In this document: positions 9,611 to 20,027 of the stretch, in pieces
Layout of the letters: each line of letters starts with the position of its first letter
Position numbering within the stretch: position 1 is the first letter of the stretch
Origin: Campylobacter sp. MIT 99-7217
GTDB taxonomy: Bacteria > Campylobacterota > Campylobacteria > Campylobacterales > Campylobacteraceae
DNA length: 64,000 nucleotides
NCBI RefSeq assembly: GCF_006864365.1
Contig: NZ_QHLJ01000007.1
Location: forward strand, 20,358 to 84,357
Direction of reading: 5' to 3'
The notes under the pieces: generated by a model
The model's database searches: none
What the model saw: the letters and a program-made list of their open reading frames with translations, nothing else
What the model was told of the DNA's origin: nothing
Program-made: the position numbers and the translations under genes

Positions 9611-10014
9611 TAAAAATAGTCTTTAAAAACATAAGGTGCAAAAAGCAAAAAAATATCAAACAAAAGGATAAAAAAGCTCATACCTCTAAAAATATTATAT
9701 CTTCTACTTCTTCTTGCTCTTTTAAAAAGGATAAATTGAAAAATAGCAAGAAAAAAGATAATAAGCCAAGTAGCGATCATGAGCATGATATAGGTGTTTA
9801 AAACAAAGCCTTTTAGAGCTAAAAGTAATAAGCCTGTAAAAAAAACTATAGCTAAAAAGATATAATACACGGGTAAAAACAAACGAATGCGTCTTATAAA
9901 GTTAAATTCGCTCGTAAAGCTTCCCTGCGTTAGGGTTAGATAAAAAAACATTAAAAATCCACTCGCATACAGACTATAAATGTGTAGGGCTAAAACCCCA
10001 TTAAAAATTTCCAT
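9610..10014 (-). CDS. Integral membrane protein of unknown function
   Basis: The product of about 134 residues has four hydrophobic segments separated by short basic loops (RRIR, KRARRSRR) and no signal or catalytic motif that I recognise. I take the ATG at 10014 as start: it has AAAGG about 7 bases upstream and overlaps the preceding stop as TGATG. The TTG one codon earlier is less likely. It lies between a cytochrome c lipoprotein gene and rsmE, an order I recall as Cj0156c-Cj0158c in C. jejuni. A role with the cytochrome is possible but unproven. Confidence 0.75.
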   Translation of the reverse strand: MEIFNGVLALHIYSLYASGFLMFFYLTLTQGSFTSEFNFIRRIRLFLPVYYIFLAIVFFTGLLLLALKGFVLNTYIMLMIATWLIIFFLAIFQFILFKRARRSRRYNIFRGMSFFILLFDIFLLFAPYVFKDYF

Positions 10015-10499
10015 CAATCAGCCTTTGCGATAAGTGTGGCAAGCTGAGAAATTTGCTGAGCATTAAGCATATCAGCATAAGGTTTCATTTGTTTGGCAAG
10101 TTTTTTTCCATAAGTGCCTGCTTGATAACCCTTAAGGGTATTAGCAAATTCTTCTTTGCTCATATCCTTGATGATCAAACTTGCACCAAGTGCCTTTTTT
10201 TCTCCATTTTTACCATGACAAAAAGCACATTCTTTGGCATAAAGCTTTGCTATATCATCACTTGTTTGCTGATAAGAGCTTGATCGATCATTTTTGATCT
10301 CCTTTTCTATGGGCAAAGGATCTTTATCTTCTTGCACAGGTATAGGAACATTAGTATCGCTAAGCTCTGTTGTTTCATCATTTTGCTCGATTTGTGTTAT
10401 TTCTTCGCTGGTATTAAGATCAATTTTTTGCTTATTTTCATCTTGAGAGCAAGAAATGAAAAAAAAAGCTAGGCATAAAAAAAATATTTTTTTTGTCAT
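10014..10499 (-). CDS. c-type cytochrome lipoprotein
   Basis: The 161-residue precursor has a lipoprotein signal peptide ending FFISCSQ and then an acidic, Gln/Asp/Glu-rich linker of about 60 residues. A single-haem cytochrome c domain follows. The haem motif is CAFCH (CxxCH) and a Met in the MKPYADMLNA segment is a likely sixth ligand. It would be tethered to a membrane and act in periplasmic electron transfer; the redox partner is not evident. It is translationally coupled with its neighbours on both sides (TAATG and TGATG overlaps). Confidence 0.85.
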   Translation of the reverse strand: MTKKIFFLCLAFFFISCSQDENKQKIDLNTSEEITQIEQNDETTELSDTNVPIPVQEDKDPLPIEKEIKNDRSSSYQQTSDDIAKLYAKECAFCHGKNGEKKALGASLIIKDMSKEEFANTLKGYQAGTYGKKLAKQMKPYADMLNAQQISQLATLIAKAD

Positions 10500-11080
10500 T
10501 ATATTTCCTTTTTATTGATAAATGTAGAACCATTTTTTAATTTTTCAAAAAAATCTCTGTCCGTCCAATCAGCTTTGATCTCAGGAGAAAATTCTATTTC
10601 TTCAAGATTGATTTGAGTTAAATTTTTATTATAAGCATCCTCTCTAAAACCTTGTGCATAGCTTGTTCTTGTTTCATGAACAATGATACTTTGAAGTTTT
10701 ACGCCTTGTTCGCCATTTTGCATTTTTGTTTGTTTTAAAAGCGTATCTATAAGCACAAAAAATACACGGCAAAAATTCTCAGCACTTGCATTGACCGGTA
10801 AGATAACAAAGCGTTTGGAGTGTTTTTTCATATCCTCTAAATACTGCTTATCATCATCTTTAAAAAGCGTTATAGCATGATCAAAACTATCTATTATTTG
10901 CCTTACTTCTTGCTTTAAAAGTCCAAAATCATACACCATGCCCGCATGATCAAGCATTGAGCTTTCAAGGAAAATTTCTATCTTATAAGAATGCCCATGG
11001 ATACTTGTCTTACAACGCTTTGAAGAGCAATTTCTTACAATATGAGCATTTTCAAATTCAAAAAGTTTTCGTATGATCAT
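10499..11080 (-). CDS. queD: 6-carboxy-5,6,7,8-tetrahydropterin synthase (queuosine/7-deazapurine pathway)
   Basis: The 193-residue protein belongs to the 6-pyruvoyltetrahydropterin synthase family. The zinc-binding histidines are in ENAHIV and HGHSYK, and a catalytic Cys precedes the second motif ([10 protein letters not shown]). The Asp-His-Glu part is represented by SFDHAI and VHETRTSYA. QueD makes 6-carboxytetrahydropterin from dihydroneopterin triphosphate, feeding QueE, which is encoded immediately upstream and overlaps it by 4 bases (ATGA). Together they lead to preQ0 and queuosine in tRNA. Confidence 0.9.
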   Translation of the reverse strand: MIIRKLFEFENAHIVRNCSSKRCKTSIHGHSYKIEIFLESSMLDHAGMVYDFGLLKQEVRQIIDSFDHAITLFKDDDKQYLEDMKKHSKRFVILPVNASAENFCRVFFVLIDTLLKQTKMQNGEQGVKLQSIIVHETRTSYAQGFREDAYNKNLTQINLEEIEFSPEIKADWTDRDFFEKLKNGSTFINKKEI

Positions 11081-11838
11081 ACGCCTTCTTTATCTCCCCA
11101 AATTCTAATATGAATTCTATCTGAGTAATTATAACCCATTTTTATGCAAAATTGAACAAGTGCTAAGGCATTTTCCTCAATTTCTTTTTGATTTGCCCCC
11201 AAAGGCATACAAAAAACCTGCGTTTGTGCGTGATTTAAGATATGTGAAATTTCAGCTTGGGCTTGGTTATTTTCAATCTGTTCCTTACTTAAAACAAATT
11301 TAAAAAAACTTTGTTTTGCGTTTTCGATAATTGCTTTTATCGCCTTAAAATTTAGCCTTACACTTTCGTCTAAACCGCTATTTTGAAGCTTTACACCCAT
11401 AGCAAAAACACATTTTTTATAAAAAGGATATTTTTCAAAATCGATAAAAATGCTTGCATTTGTTTCAAAATGTACCTCTAAATTTCTTTCAAGCAAGGCT
11501 TTTATAAAGCCTATAAATTCGCTATTTTTATGATGTATCAAAGGCTCTCCACCAGTGATTACGATGATAGGCTTGGTATCTTTTTTGAGTTCTAAAATTT
11601 TTTGCAAAAGCTCATCTTTGCTTAAATTGAAGTATTCATCTTCAAATTCCTTTGTAAAAACAGCTCTTATGGTATCACAGCCCACTAAGGTTTTGCCATT
11701 TTTAAATTTTCTAACCTGAAAACCTAAGCAATTAAAATTGCAACCAGCAAATCTTACAAATATAGCCAAACGCCCAGCAAAAGCTCCCTCTCCTTGAATG
11801 CTTAAAAAATATTCTACAATTTGCAAAGAAAACCTCAT
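11077..11838 (-). CDS. queE: 7-carboxy-7-deazaguanine synthase, radical SAM enzyme
   Basis: The 253-residue protein begins [16 protein letters not shown], the characteristic QueE start. Two cluster cysteines are in FAGCNFNC, and a third lies in VGCDT about 17 residues later, giving an expanded spacing of the radical SAM cluster cysteines. [10 protein letters not shown] is the SAM-binding GGEP motif. QueE rearranges 6-carboxytetrahydropterin to 7-carboxy-7-deazaguanine. It is the first gene of the minus-strand run ending in rsmE, and diverges from fabZ across a 140-base AT-rich promoter region. Confidence 0.9.
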   Translation of the reverse strand: MRFSLQIVEYFLSIQGEGAFAGRLAIFVRFAGCNFNCLGFQVRKFKNGKTLVGCDTIRAVFTKEFEDEYFNLSKDELLQKILELKKDTKPIIVITGGEPLIHHKNSEFIGFIKALLERNLEVHFETNASIFIDFEKYPFYKKCVFAMGVKLQNSGLDESVRLNFKAIKAIIENAKQSFFKFVLSKEQIENNQAQAEISHILNHAQTQVFCMPLGANQKEIEENALALVQFCIKMGYNYSDRIHIRIWGDKEGV

Positions 11839-11978
11839 TTTTATTTTTGAAATTATATTTAAGTTTTTTAAAATTTTGTAAAAATAAATTTAAAAAAACT
11901 TAAAAAACTACTTTTCTTTATCCTTTTTTTAATATTTTTTTAGTAAAATTAGCTTTTTTATTTGAAGGTTGAGTAAAA

Positions 11979-12419
11979 ATGATGGACATAATGCAAATTC
12001 AAGAAATTTTACCCCATAGATACCCCTTTTTACTTGTGGATAAGATCACGGAGCTTAAAAAAGGCGAATATATCAAAGGTTATAAAAATATCAGCATAAG
12101 TGATCATGTTTTTTTAGGGCATTTCCCAGCACACCCTATTTATCCGGGTGTTTTGATTTTAGAGGGTATGGCTCAAACAGGTGGGGTTTTTGCTTTTGAG
12201 AGTATGGAAGAAAAGATTGATCCTAAGAGTAAGGTTGTGTATTTTACCGGTATTGATGGGGCTAAATTTAGAAATCCTGTGCGTCCGGGCGATAGACTTG
12301 ATTATGAAATGTTTGTGGTTAAAAATCGCGGAAATTTATGGGTTTTTCAAGGAAAAGCTTATGTGAATGAAAATTTAGTTGCTGAGGCTGAACTTAAAGC
12401 TATGATAATGGATAAATGA
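11979..12419 (+). CDS. fabZ: 3-hydroxyacyl-[acyl-carrier-protein] dehydratase FabZ
   Basis: The 146-residue hot-dog-fold enzyme removes water from 3-hydroxyacyl-ACP in fatty acid elongation. The active-site His is in [20 protein letters not shown], with the catalytic Glu in the same helix. The N-terminal [14 protein letters not shown] is typical. The start region has two close ATG codons (11979 and 11982). It is followed 3 bases later by lpxA, linking membrane lipid and lipid A synthesis, as in C. jejuni (Cj0273-Cj0277). Confidence 0.96.
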   Translation: MMDIMQIQEILPHRYPFLLVDKITELKKGEYIKGYKNISISDHVFLGHFPAHPIYPGVLILEGMAQTGGVFAFESMEEKIDPKSKVVYFTGIDGAKFRNPVRPGDRLDYEMFVVKNRGNLWVFQGKAYVNENLVAEAELKAMIMDK

Positions 12420-12422
12420 GGC

Positions 12423-13214
12423 ATGAAAAAAGTTCATTCAAGTGCAGTTATAGAAGATGGAGCTGTTTTAGGCGAAAACTGCGTAGTTGAAGCTTATGCT
12501 TATATCAGCAAAAATGCAAAAATTGGCGATAATTGCACGATCAAGCAAGGTGCTAGAATTCTTGCAAATACAAGCATAGGAAGCGGAAGTAAGGTTTTTT
12601 CTTACGCTATTGTAGGGGATATTCCTCAAGATATCTCTTATGAAGATGAGCAAGAAACAGGTGTGATTATAGGGCAAAATGCTGTGATTAGAGAATTTGC
12701 TACAATCAATTCAGGCACAGCTAAGGGCGATGGCTTTACAAGGATAGGGGATAATGCCTTTATCATGGCGTATTGTCATATTGCACATGATTGTAAGCTT
12801 GGCAAAAATATCATTTTAGCAAATAATGCGACCTTAGCTGGACATGTTGAACTTGATGATTTTGTTGTTGTTGGAGGGCTTACTCCTATTCATCAATTCG
12901 TTAAAGTAGGAGAAGGGGCTATGATAGCAGGAGCTTCGGCACTTTCTCAAGATATCGTGCCTTTTTGCTTGGCTGAGGGCAATAGAGCAAGCATTCGAAG
13001 CTTAAATTTAGTGGGCATTAGAAGACGCTTTGATAAAGATGAGGTCGAAAGGATCAATAAGGCTTATAAATTTTTATTCAAAAGTTCTGATTTAAAACAA
13101 AATGCACAAGATTTGCTTCAAAGCGTGCAAAGTGAGAATGTCCGCAAGATGTGTTCTTTTATTTTAGAAACAAAAAGAGGAATTCCTGTGTATAAAGGAA
13201 AAAAACATGCCTAA
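12423..13214 (+). CDS. lpxA: UDP-N-acetylglucosamine acyltransferase LpxA
   Basis: The 263-residue protein shows the repeated hexapeptides of a left-handed beta helix (such as [15 protein letters not shown] and [16 protein letters not shown], where the His of HIAHD is the catalytic region). The C-terminal helical part carries [12 protein letters not shown]. LpxA transfers a 3-hydroxyacyl chain to UDP-GlcNAc in the first step of lipid A synthesis. Its last codons overlap clpX by 8 bases. Confidence 0.96.
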   Translation: MKKVHSSAVIEDGAVLGENCVVEAYAYISKNAKIGDNCTIKQGARILANTSIGSGSKVFSYAIVGDIPQDISYEDEQETGVIIGQNAVIREFATINSGTAKGDGFTRIGDNAFIMAYCHIAHDCKLGKNIILANNATLAGHVELDDFVVVGGLTPIHQFVKVGEGAMIAGASALSQDIVPFCLAEGNRASIRSLNLVGIRRRFDKDEVERINKAYKFLFKSSDLKQNAQDLLQSVQSENVRKMCSFILETKRGIPVYKGKKHA

Positions 13215-14430
13215 GAAATGTCTTTTTTGTGGAGAAGATGAAAGTCAGGGCATAATGATGATGCCTGATCAAAGTCATAGCTCTTATATTTGCGAAAATT
13301 GTATCAAAGCAGCGTATGGTATCGTTTTTGGAGAAGAAAATACAAAAATACCCACAGAGTATGAAAATACAGATTTTTCTCATATCACACCAAAGGAGCT
13401 TAAGGCTCAGCTTGATAAATATGTTATCGGTCAGGAAAGAGCAAAAAAAATCTTTAGTGTAGGTGTATATAATCACTACAAAAGGCTTTTCAAGTCAAAT
13501 TTAAAAGATGATGATACCGAGCTTTTCAAATCAAATATCTTGCTTGTTGGACCTACAGGAAGTGGAAAAACCTTACTTGCTCAAACTTTGGCTCGTTTTT
13601 TAGATGTGCCTATTGCCATTTGCGATGCGACTTCTTTAACGGAGGCTGGCTATGTTGGAGAAGATGTTGAAAACATACTCACAAGACTTTTACAAGCTGC
13701 TAATGGTGATGTGAAAAAGGCTCAAACAGGTATAGTTTTTATCGATGAGATCGATAAGATCGCAAGAATGAGCGAAAATCGTTCTATCACGCGTGATGTG
13801 AGTGGAGAGGGTGTGCAGCAAGCTTTGCTAAAGATCATAGAAGGAAGTGTGGTCAATATCCCACCAAAGGGAGGTAGAAAACACCCAAATCAAGACTTTA
13901 TCCAAATGGATACTTCAAGCATTCTTTTTGTTTGTGGTGGTGCATTTGACGGACTTGAAGAGATTGTAAAGCGCAAGATGGGCGATAGAGTTGTAGGCTT
14001 TTTTGAAGAAACAAGCCAAGACAAGGCTCATATCATGGAAAAAATCGAACCTGATGATTTGGTACATTTTGGTTTGATCCCTGAGCTTATCGGTAGGCTT
14101 CATGTGATTGCTTCTTTAAATGAACTTGATGAAGCTGATATGGTTAGGATCTTAACAGAACCTAAAAATGCCATCATTAAGCAGTATCAAAAGCTTTTTG
14201 CTATTGATAATGTCGGTTTAAAATTTGAAGATGAGGCTTTAAAGGCTATCGCTGCACTAGCTTTGAAAAGAAAAACCGGTGCTAGAGGACTTAGGAGTAT
14301 CATCGAAGAGGTGATGATTGATTTGATGTTTGAGCTTCCAGAGTATGAAAATTATGATATAATCATAACAAAAGAAGTCATAGAAGAGGGTGCAAAGCCA
14401 CTTTTTATAAAAACAAAGCAAAAAGGGTGA
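13207..14430 (+). CDS. clpX: ATP-dependent Clp protease ATP-binding subunit ClpX
   Basis: The 407-residue AAA+ unfoldase has the N-terminal zinc-binding domain (CLFCGE and CENC), Walker A GPTGSGKT, Walker B FIDEIDKI, the pore loop GYVGEDVE and the sensor 2 region [10 protein letters not shown]. It recognises tagged substrates and feeds them to ClpP. It is expressed within the fabZ-lpxA-clpX-mreB-mreC cluster with short or overlapping junctions, which fits one transcript. Confidence 0.97.
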   Translation: MPKKCLFCGEDESQGIMMMPDQSHSSYICENCIKAAYGIVFGEENTKIPTEYENTDFSHITPKELKAQLDKYVIGQERAKKIFSVGVYNHYKRLFKSNLKDDDTELFKSNILLVGPTGSGKTLLAQTLARFLDVPIAICDATSLTEAGYVGEDVENILTRLLQAANGDVKKAQTGIVFIDEIDKIARMSENRSITRDVSGEGVQQALLKIIEGSVVNIPPKGGRKHPNQDFIQMDTSSILFVCGGAFDGLEEIVKRKMGDRVVGFFEETSQDKAHIMEKIEPDDLVHFGLIPELIGRLHVIASLNELDEADMVRILTEPKNAIIKQYQKLFAIDNVGLKFEDEALKAIAALALKRKTGARGLRSIIEEVMIDLMFELPEYENYDIIITKEVIEEGAKPLFIKTKQKG

Positions 14431-14434
14431 AAAG

Positions 14435-15475
14435 ATGTTTTTAGATAAATGTATAGGAATGTTTTCAAGTGATATGGGTATAGACTTAGGTACAGCAAAT
14501 ACCTTAGTTTTGATAAGAGATAAGGGTATAGTGATCAATGAGCCTTCAGTTGTAGCTGTGGAGCGTGAAAGATATGGAAGTAGAGCTAAAATTTTAGCCG
14601 TAGGTCAAGAAGCTAAAGACATGGTGGGAAAAACTCCGGCAAATATAGAGGCGATCCGTCCTATGAAAGATGGCGTTATTGCTGATTTTGATATGACTGA
14701 AAAGATGATTAGGTATTTCATAGAAAAAACGCATAGAAGAAAATTCTTAATCCGTCCAAGGATCATTATCTCAGTACCTTATGGGCTTACTCAGGTGGAA
14801 AGAAAGGCTGTTAGAGAAAGTGCTTTAAGTGCTGGAGCTAGAGAGGTTTTCTTGATAGAAGAGCCTATGGCAGCTGCTATTGGAGCAAATTTGCCTATAC
14901 AAGAACCTAAGGGAAATTTAGTCGTAGATATAGGTGGAGGAACGACAGAAATAGGCGTTACCTCACTTGGTGGCTTAGTTATTTCAAAATCCATACGAAC
15001 AGCTGGCGATAAGCTTGATATGAGCATAGTAAACTATGTCAAAGAAAAATACAATCTTGTTATAGGCGAAAGAACAGGCGAAGAGGTTAAAATTTCCATA
15101 GGTTCAGCCTATCCTCTTGCAAAAGAGCTTTCTATGGTTGTAAAAGGACGCGATCAAGTAACTGGGCTTTTAAGCCGTATCGAACTGACAAGTGAGGATG
15201 CCAGAGAAGCGATGAGAGAATATTTGAAAGAAATTTCAGATGCTTTGAAAATGGTTCTTGAGATGATGCCGCCTGATTTGGCGAGTGATGTTGTTGAAAA
15301 TGGAGTGGTTTTAACAGGTGGCGGAGCGTTGATTCGTGGACTTGATAAATATCTTTCAGAAACAGTGAAACTTCCTGTATATGTAGCAGATGAACCTCTT
15401 TTAGCAGTAGCTAGAGGCACAGGAAAGATACTTGAAGAAATTTCTCTACTTAAACAGCTAACGAATGAAGAATAA
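14435..15475 (+). CDS. mreB: Rod shape-determining protein MreB
   Basis: The 346-residue actin homologue has phosphate-1 motif GIDLGTANTLV, phosphate-2 VVDIGGGTTEIGV and the adenosine motif GVVLTGGGALIRGLD. It forms membrane-associated filaments that direct side-wall peptidoglycan synthesis and maintain the rod or helical shape. It starts 4 bases after clpX, and mreC begins inside its 3' end. A RodZ-like gene occurs elsewhere in the window (25941). Confidence 0.97.
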   Translation: MFLDKCIGMFSSDMGIDLGTANTLVLIRDKGIVINEPSVVAVERERYGSRAKILAVGQEAKDMVGKTPANIEAIRPMKDGVIADFDMTEKMIRYFIEKTHRRKFLIRPRIIISVPYGLTQVERKAVRESALSAGAREVFLIEEPMAAAIGANLPIQEPKGNLVVDIGGGTTEIGVTSLGGLVISKSIRTAGDKLDMSIVNYVKEKYNLVIGERTGEEVKISIGSAYPLAKELSMVVKGRDQVTGLLSRIELTSEDAREAMREYLKEISDALKMVLEMMPPDLASDVVENGVVLTGGGALIRGLDKYLSETVKLPVYVADEPLLAVARGTGKILEEISLLKQLTNEE

Positions 15476-16214
15476 AATCCGCAATATCTTAATACTTGCG
15501 TTTTTGGTATTTATTTCTTTTTATTATGGCGGAAGTATTAAGAGCAATGCTTTAAATGTCAATGATACAGCGATAAATACCTTTTATGGCTTTACTGATT
15601 ATCTTAAAAGCAAAATTAATGAGCATTTTAATCAAGCAGAACAAATTCGTATACTTAAGGCTCAAAATAAAAATTTAGAAGAATCAAGTATCTTACTTTC
15701 AACCTTTGCCAATCAGCTTAATTTGCTTTTAGAAGATAAAAACTCAACCCAATATTTTCCTAAAGTTTCTTTAGTAAGGGCTATTTCTTATGTCCAAGTT
15801 GGCGATTATCATAGGCTTTGGCTTCATTCAAATAGCTTTAATTTAAGCAAAAGCAGAGGGCTTATTTATCAAGGCTATGCAGCTGGCGTTGCTGTGCTTA
15901 AAGATAAAAGACCTATGGCACTTTTGCAAGGCGATGAGCAGTGTGTATTTTCCGTTTCTATCGGTAAAAATAAAGTACCCGGTATCTTACAGGGTCAAGA
16001 TGGTAAGGTTTTTGTAAATTTTATTCCTAAATGGGACGAGCTTCATATTGGCGATGAGGTTCTTACAAGTGGGCTTGATGAGATATTTTTTGCTGGCATT
16101 CCTGTTGGCAAAATCATAAACATTATAGACAAAGATATGTATAAAAGTGCGGAATTGCAACCTTTCATCAAGGTTGAAATTCCTTCTTATATGTATATGA
16201 TAGAAAGTTTATAA
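15465..16214 (+). CDS. mreC: Rod shape-determining protein MreC
   Basis: The 249-residue protein has one N-terminal membrane helix ([16 protein letters not shown]), a coiled-coil segment (about residues 50-85) and periplasmic beta domains containing [22 protein letters not shown], the classic MreC signature. It links MreB inside the cell to the wall synthases outside. It overlaps mreB by 11 bases. No mreD follows; instead the gene runs convergently into the chemoreceptor gene, overlapping it by 6 bases with no room for a terminator. Confidence 0.94.
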   Translation: MKNKIRNILILAFLVFISFYYGGSIKSNALNVNDTAINTFYGFTDYLKSKINEHFNQAEQIRILKAQNKNLEESSILLSTFANQLNLLLEDKNSTQYFPKVSLVRAISYVQVGDYHRLWLHSNSFNLSKSRGLIYQGYAAGVAVLKDKRPMALLQGDEQCVFSVSIGKNKVPGILQGQDGKVFVNFIPKWDELHIGDEVLTSGLDEIFFAGIPVGKIINIIDKDMYKSAELQPFIKVEIPSYMYMIESL

Positions 16215-17855
16215 TCTAAAGATTTTTACTTCTTCTTGCAAGTTATCAGAAATTGACTTGAGTTCTTTCATAGCCTTTTTATTACTAACAATCGTATCTT
16301 TTGTTTGAAGAGAAATTTTAGCAAAAGAATCAATTTGTCCTTGGATTTCTTCCATCAAATCTACTTGTTGGCTTACTTCATCATTCACACTTTGAGCTTT
16401 TAACAAGCTGTCATTAGCCTGTTTATAGATAAGATCCATGCTATCTCTCATATTTTCACTTAAGGTTTTTCCTTGATTGATAAGAGGAATTGATTCGCTA
16501 ATGGCTGTTGCTGTAGCTATGGTTTCTTCTTGAATTTTTTTGTTGATGATAGCAATTTGTGTTGTAGCAGAACCCGTTTTTTCAGCAAGTTTTCGAATTT
16601 CATCAGCCACGACAGCAAAGCCTCGTCCAACTTCTCCAGCCCTTGCAGCTTCAATGGCAGCATTTAAGGCTAAGAGATTGGTTTGATCAGTGATCTCACT
16701 GATAAGCTCTGTGCTTGATCCTATCGAGTTTGCATGTTCGCTTAGGAGTGAAATTTGCTCTGATACTCTTGAAGAATTTTCAGCAATAATTTCCATTTGA
16801 GAAGCTGTTTCTTCAGCTGATTGACGGTTATCTTCACAAACTTGTGTTGTATTTTTTGAGTTTTGTTCTGTTTCTTCAGCACTTTGAGAGACATTTTTTG
16901 TTTTTTCGGCAAGTTTTTGGATATTTTGAACAGATTCATTTGAAATTTGGCTTTGTGTGATACTTGATTTTTCAGTATTTTCAAAAACTTCCATGATAAG
17001 ATCAGCTTTTTTGTTTAATTCATTAGAAAGAATGATGATTTTTTGAACGATATTTTTTAGCTGATTTTGCATTTTACTCACAGCATAAAGGATACTTTCT
17101 TTATGTTTGGTCGAAATCGTAACCCTTAAATTTCCGTTAGCTACTTCTGTAATGATATGATTAACATCTGCTGGTTCTCCACCCACTGATTTTTTGATAT
17201 AAGTTACAGCAAAATACGCCACAATAACAGAAATAATAAACGCAACAATAATAATAGAAAACATAATCTGTCTAAAAGAGCTAGCCTTGCTTATAGAACT
17301 TTGCGTTAAATTTTCATTAATATTTTCCTCATAATCAATGAGTTTATTAATTTGTGCTAGCCAAGTGATAAACTGCTTTCTTGCATCTTCTAAGATCATC
17401 ACCCTTGCTTCTTCAAGCTTTCCTTCTTTGATAAAAGAAATGATTACTTCGTATGTCTGCGTGGTCAGTTTATTTGTATTTTCTATATCATCATACATTT
17501 CTTTAACTTTAGGATCATAATTTCCTTTTTTGAAAAGATCAATAAATTTTTGTCTTGCCACCTCATAGTCTTCTTCAAGCTTTTTGATTTGAGCTAAGGT
17601 ATCTTCAAAATCCACTTGATCTTTGATCAAAATTGCGTCCCTGATCAAAATAGAACGATCATGAACTGAGCCTCTAAAATTTATAGCCCTTCTTGAAATA
17701 TATCCATTCACATAAGTTGCTGTTGATAAGCTTTCATTTAGTGCCCCCATTTCTTTTAAAGAAAAAACAGTGATAAAAATCATAATGGCAAACATAAATG
17801 AAAAACTAAGATATAATTTTGCTGATATCCCTAAAGAGGATTTATTTTTTTTCAT
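16209..17855 (-). CDS. Methyl-accepting chemotaxis protein
   Basis: The start at 17855 (MKKNKSSLG) is chosen because it follows an AAGGGTAAG ribosome-binding site; an in-frame ATG lies 24 bases upstream. The protein has an N-terminal membrane helix, a periplasmic four-helix-bundle-like sensor domain (about residues 35-190), a second helix, a HAMP-like linker, and a long coiled-coil cytoplasmic part. The signalling hairpin reads [19 protein letters not shown] then [16 protein letters not shown]. It senses an unknown ligand and controls CheA. Many Gln/Glu pairs could be adaptation sites. Confidence 0.92.
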   Translation of the reverse strand: MKKNKSSLGISAKLYLSFSFMFAIMIFITVFSLKEMGALNESLSTATYVNGYISRRAINFRGSVHDRSILIRDAILIKDQVDFEDTLAQIKKLEEDYEVARQKFIDLFKKGNYDPKVKEMYDDIENTNKLTTQTYEVIISFIKEGKLEEARVMILEDARKQFITWLAQINKLIDYEENINENLTQSSISKASSFRQIMFSIIIVAFIISVIVAYFAVTYIKKSVGGEPADVNHIITEVANGNLRVTISTKHKESILYAVSKMQNQLKNIVQKIIILSNELNKKADLIMEVFENTEKSSITQSQISNESVQNIQKLAEKTKNVSQSAEETEQNSKNTTQVCEDNRQSAEETASQMEIIAENSSRVSEQISLLSEHANSIGSSTELISEITDQTNLLALNAAIEAARAGEVGRGFAVVADEIRKLAEKTGSATTQIAIINKKIQEETIATATAISESIPLINQGKTLSENMRDSMDLIYKQANDSLLKAQSVNDEVSQQVDLMEEIQGQIDSFAKISLQTKDTIVSNKKAMKELKSISDNLQEEVKIFRL

Positions 17856-18044
17856 TTTCTTACCCTTTACCTTATACATAAATTTAAGTTTTCAATTTTA
17901 TTACAAATATTATTAATAAAATATAAATTTAATATTATTTTATGCCAAAGTTTTTTAGTTTAAATTTGTTTAAGATATAAAATTTTTATATGGCATTTAA
18001 AACTTTTATTTAAGAGCAAAGCAAAACTTGTTCCAAATCATCTT

Positions 18045-18779
18045 TTAAAGCTTTGAGCAAAGCCTTTGCGATCTTGTAAATGAGATCATTTGTTCATTTT
18101 GAGAAATAAAATCAGGCAAATAAGCAAAACCACTTAAAGCATCGACAACGATACAAATTTTTTCTTCTTTAGCATTGCTAAGCCTTATCACACAAGGTTC
18201 TTTTTTCTTGGCTAAGCTTTTTTCATAAGGACTTTGCGACTTTGTTAAAGGCGAATAAAGCCTTGCAAACTCATCAAAAACAAGCCTTGTAGCACCCGCA
18301 CAAGAGCCTTTAAACTCAACCTTTGTTATACCAAAGCGATCTTGTATGTTAAATCTCTTGCTTGCCTTTGCATCATCTTTACTTATGACCCCACTTTGTC
18401 CAGAGTTCATAAGCTTGTTTGCACCAAGTATATCAACAGCTATTTCCCTATCTAAATTTATAAAAGTTTTGCCTATATTTGCATTACCATCGCCATTTTT
18501 ATCAAGAAATATCGTATAAGTTTGCTTATTATCAGTAGCACTTTTAGAGCGGATAAAATAAAGCTGCCATCTTGACTTAAACCACTCATCTTTTGCTATA
18601 TCTTGTCTAAAACTTTCTTGCATGAGAGCAAGGCTTCTTGTGTAGGCTATGTCATTGATGATTTGCTTTGCTCCAAGTATTAAGTCGCTATTTTTAGGAT
18701 AAAATTTCATCAAAGAAAGGAGCATTCCTATAATCACAAGCACCAAAATAAGCTCGATCAAGCTAAAAGCCTTGCTCAT
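18045..18779 (-). CDS. Prepilin-type N-terminal cleavage/methylation protein (pseudopilin)
   Basis: The 244-residue protein begins MSKAFSLIELILVLVIIGML, a class III prepilin signal with the FSLIEL cleavage site and Glu5 of the mature helix. The rest is a soluble domain with several Cys residues. Such proteins belong to type II secretion or DNA-uptake pseudopili; in Campylobacter a competence role (Cts system) is the likely setting, but the exact member is not recognisable. It begins at the stop codon of the upstream glycosyltransferase gene. Confidence 0.8.
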   Translation of the reverse strand: MSKAFSLIELILVLVIIGMLLSLMKFYPKNSDLILGAKQIINDIAYTRSLALMQESFRQDIAKDEWFKSRWQLYFIRSKSATDNKQTYTIFLDKNGDGNANIGKTFINLDREIAVDILGANKLMNSGQSGVISKDDAKASKRFNIQDRFGITKVEFKGSCAGATRLVFDEFARLYSPLTKSQSPYEKSLAKKKEPCVIRLSNAKEEKICIVVDALSGFAYLPDFISQNEQMISFTRSQRLCSKL

Positions 18780-19954
18780 TAATACCTTTTGATTTTATAG
18801 TATCTATCAAATTGACCAAGACTGATTTTAAAATCAGCCTCTTTAAGACTTTGTTTTTCTTGTAAAAAAACTCTATCACTACTTGTAATACCATAAAATT
18901 TAAGCCTGATTTGAGTTTTATCAGCAGTTTTAATGGCTTTAATATTTCTTTTTTTAAGCTCTAGGGCAAGATCTTTTGCAGCGTGGTAATTATAAGCAAA
19001 ATGCTTTTGTGGCTTTTTGATCACATAATACAAGCTTTGATTAAAGATAATCACCGCATAACAAAAAACCAAAAAAATCAAAGCACATTGGATAAAAATA
19101 TTATATTTTAGCCTTAATTTTGGCAAACGAACACGGTAAGAACTCATCAAAGAAGCTACGAGCAAAGGGGTGCAAATCACACAAAAAGGAAGAAAATCTT
19201 CCAAATAAAGCCTTTGTCTTATAGAAACAAGTAAGCAAAAGATAAAAGAAACACTCATCAAAAACCATAATAAAGGCTTTTTAGGTCTAAAAGCAAGTCT
19301 ATAAATCACATAAAAAAAATAGATAAAAACAAGAGGGGAAAAACATGCCATAAAAATTCCCAAGGTATCTAAAAAATACCCCCTTGGTCTTCCGCTCGTG
19401 TTAAAACCATAAATTCCCAAACTTGTGATAAACAAGGCAAGACTTACACCAAAGAGTAAGCCATTTTTTTTGTAAATCGCAAAAAAAACAAAGGCAAGAT
19501 ATAAAATCACAAAGGATTTGTCGATAAAAACACAAAGGCACAAAAGTAGATAAAAAAGTATTTTCTTATCATACTCATAAGCACAAACGATAAGCAAACT
19601 CGAAAAGATCACATAAGAAGCTTCATTGACAAGTAAGGCACTAGCAACACTTCCGGGCAGTAAGATAAAAAGCAAAAGTGAATAAAAAGCGTCTTTTTGG
19701 GTTTTGGTGTATTTTAAAGCTAAAATATAAAGCAAGATACAACTTAAAAAATGAAACAAAACAAAAGGAAAACGAAGCCCAAAGTCATTTTGTCCCCATA
19801 ACTTTGTGCCAAGATGAGCGATAAAAGAAAGCAAACTTTTATCTTCAAAGTAAATTTTTGCCTCATTTGCCCCAATACTTAAGGTGCTTACTCCATAAAG
19901 AAGTGCGAGCAAATCAAGACATAAGATCAAAATCACTGCTTTTTTCATCAACAT
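18779..19954 (-). CDS. ArnT/PMT-like membrane glycosyltransferase (family GT39/83-like)
   Basis: The 391-residue protein has about ten membrane segments. The first periplasmic loop reads GANEAKIYFEDKSLLSF and then GTKLWGQNDFGLRFPFVLFHFLS. This matches the dolichyl-phosphate-mannosyltransferase/ArnT superfamily, where an acidic residue near this site is catalytic. These enzymes move a sugar from a polyprenyl-phosphate donor to a lipid or protein outside the membrane. Donor and acceptor are unknown. The start could be the ATG at 19954 or the one at 19948. It precedes and is coupled to the pseudopilin gene. Confidence 0.75.
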   Translation of the reverse strand: MLMKKAVILILCLDLLALLYGVSTLSIGANEAKIYFEDKSLLSFIAHLGTKLWGQNDFGLRFPFVLFHFLSCILLYILALKYTKTQKDAFYSLLLFILLPGSVASALLVNEASYVIFSSLLIVCAYEYDKKILFYLLLCLCVFIDKSFVILYLAFVFFAIYKKNGLLFGVSLALFITSLGIYGFNTSGRPRGYFLDTLGIFMACFSPLVFIYFFYVIYRLAFRPKKPLLWFLMSVSFIFCLLVSIRQRLYLEDFLPFCVICTPLLVASLMSSYRVRLPKLRLKYNIFIQCALIFLVFCYAVIIFNQSLYYVIKKPQKHFAYNYHAAKDLALELKKRNIKAIKTADKTQIRLKFYGITSSDRVFLQEKQSLKEADFKISLGQFDRYYKIKRY

Positions 19955-20027
19955 CGCTTTTATTAGGATAGAGCTTTCATTTTACAAAATTTAAGCTTAA
20001 AAAAGATACAAGCAAGATAAAAAAGCC

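Noticed and set aside
9589..9801. Plus-strand ORF of 70 residues opposite the membrane protein gene
   Set aside because: Lys/Ser-rich translation of the antisense of a clear, tightly packed coding run; no start signal.
16200..16220. Frameshift or fusion at the mreC-chemoreceptor junction
   Set aside because: The genes are simply convergent and overlap by 6 bases; both have normal C-terminal sequences.
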